A stretch of 5,215 nt of DNA. It comes from Paracoccaceae bacterium (GTDB lineage Bacteria > Pseudomonadota > Alphaproteobacteria > Rhodobacterales > Rhodobacteraceae). Positions within the stretch are counted from its first letter, which is position 1. The number at the start of each line of letters is the position of its first letter. Shown piece by piece: positions 5,097 through 5,215 of this stretch. Both the position numbers and the translations under genes were made by a program. The notes under the pieces are model-generated. The model ran no database searches, was not told where the DNA came from, and was given only the letters and a program-made list of their open reading frames with translations. The stretch spans positions 1-5,215 of the forward strand of contig SKMI01000183.1 of the NCBI GenBank assembly GCA_007121115.1, given 5' to 3'.

Positions 5097-5215
5097 TCAG
5101 AACAACCCTTCGACCAGGCCTTCGTCGTTGATGCGGATGACCTCGGCGGCGGGGTGTCTGGGGAGGCCGGGCATGGTCATGATCTCGCCGCAGATGACCA
5201 CGATGAAGCCGGCCC
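5097..5215 (-). CDS. fhs: Formate-tetrahydrofolate ligase, C-terminal end (partial)
   Basis: Only the last 38 codons are in the window; the gene continues beyond the right edge, so about 93% of a normal 555-560-residue enzyme is missing from view. The peptide contains FIVVICGEIMTMPGLPRHPAAE and ends EGLVEGLF. The CG-(E/D/T)-IMTMPGLP-x-x-PAA segment and the GLF terminus are highly characteristic of this family. The enzyme uses ATP to join formate to tetrahydrofolate, giving 10-formyltetrahydrofolate for purine synthesis and one-carbon metabolism in the cytoplasm. The stop codon is TGA at 5097-5099. It is on the same strand as the downstream usp gene, but a hairpin and 225 nt separate them, so co-transcription is not implied. 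The assignment rests on recognition of the C-terminal motif and is strong despite the short length. Confidence 0.9.
   Translation of the reverse strand, partial: AGFIVVICGEIMTMPGLPRHPAAEVIRINDEGLVEGLF

Noticed and set aside
1..5215. CRISPR array, tRNA or rRNA genes, insertion sequences, riboswitches
   Set aside because: No regularly spaced repeats, transposase motifs, tRNA-like cloverleaf or rRNA sequence were seen on either strand.

Overview
The window is high-GC DNA (AT-rich stretches are short and confined to gaps) and every convincing gene lies on the minus strand. The protein sequences and the GC-rich codon use suggest an alphaproteobacterium, most likely of the Rhodobacteraceae/Rhodobacterales. 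That placement rests on the look of the sequences, not on a search.

Read in the direction of transcription (right to left), the layout is as follows. (1) 5215-5097: the last 38 codons of formate-tetrahydrofolate ligase (fhs), followed within 4 nt by a G-rich hairpin. (2) 4871-4053: a 272-residue tandem universal stress protein with a strong ribosome binding site. (3) 3755-1781 down to 255: a complete tripartite tricarboxylate transporter (TTT) locus in the usual order tctC (periplasmic binding protein), tctB (small four-helix membrane subunit), tctA (large membrane permease). (4) A good candidate terminator sits at 196-220, then about 195 bases hold a perfect 13-bp inverted repeat and no certain gene.

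The three tct products should work as one secondary transporter. TctC captures a carboxylate-type ligand in the periplasm and delivers it to the TctA/TctB membrane complex, which imports it using an ion gradient rather than ATP. The substrate cannot be told from the sequence. No TctD/TctE-type two-component regulator or catabolic enzyme is present in the window to hint at it. The Usp gene may be a separate transcription unit.

The ordinary protein content does not amount to a new system. The less usual part is the non-coding layout of the tct operon. The genes are separated by 234 and 189 bases instead of being nearly contiguous. A perfect 11-bp GC hairpin follows tctC, a repeated partly palindromic motif lies in front of tctB, and the tctC leader carries a hairpin whose loop displays an exact copy of the tctC ribosome-binding sequence. 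These suggest unequal expression of the three subunits, but this is inference.
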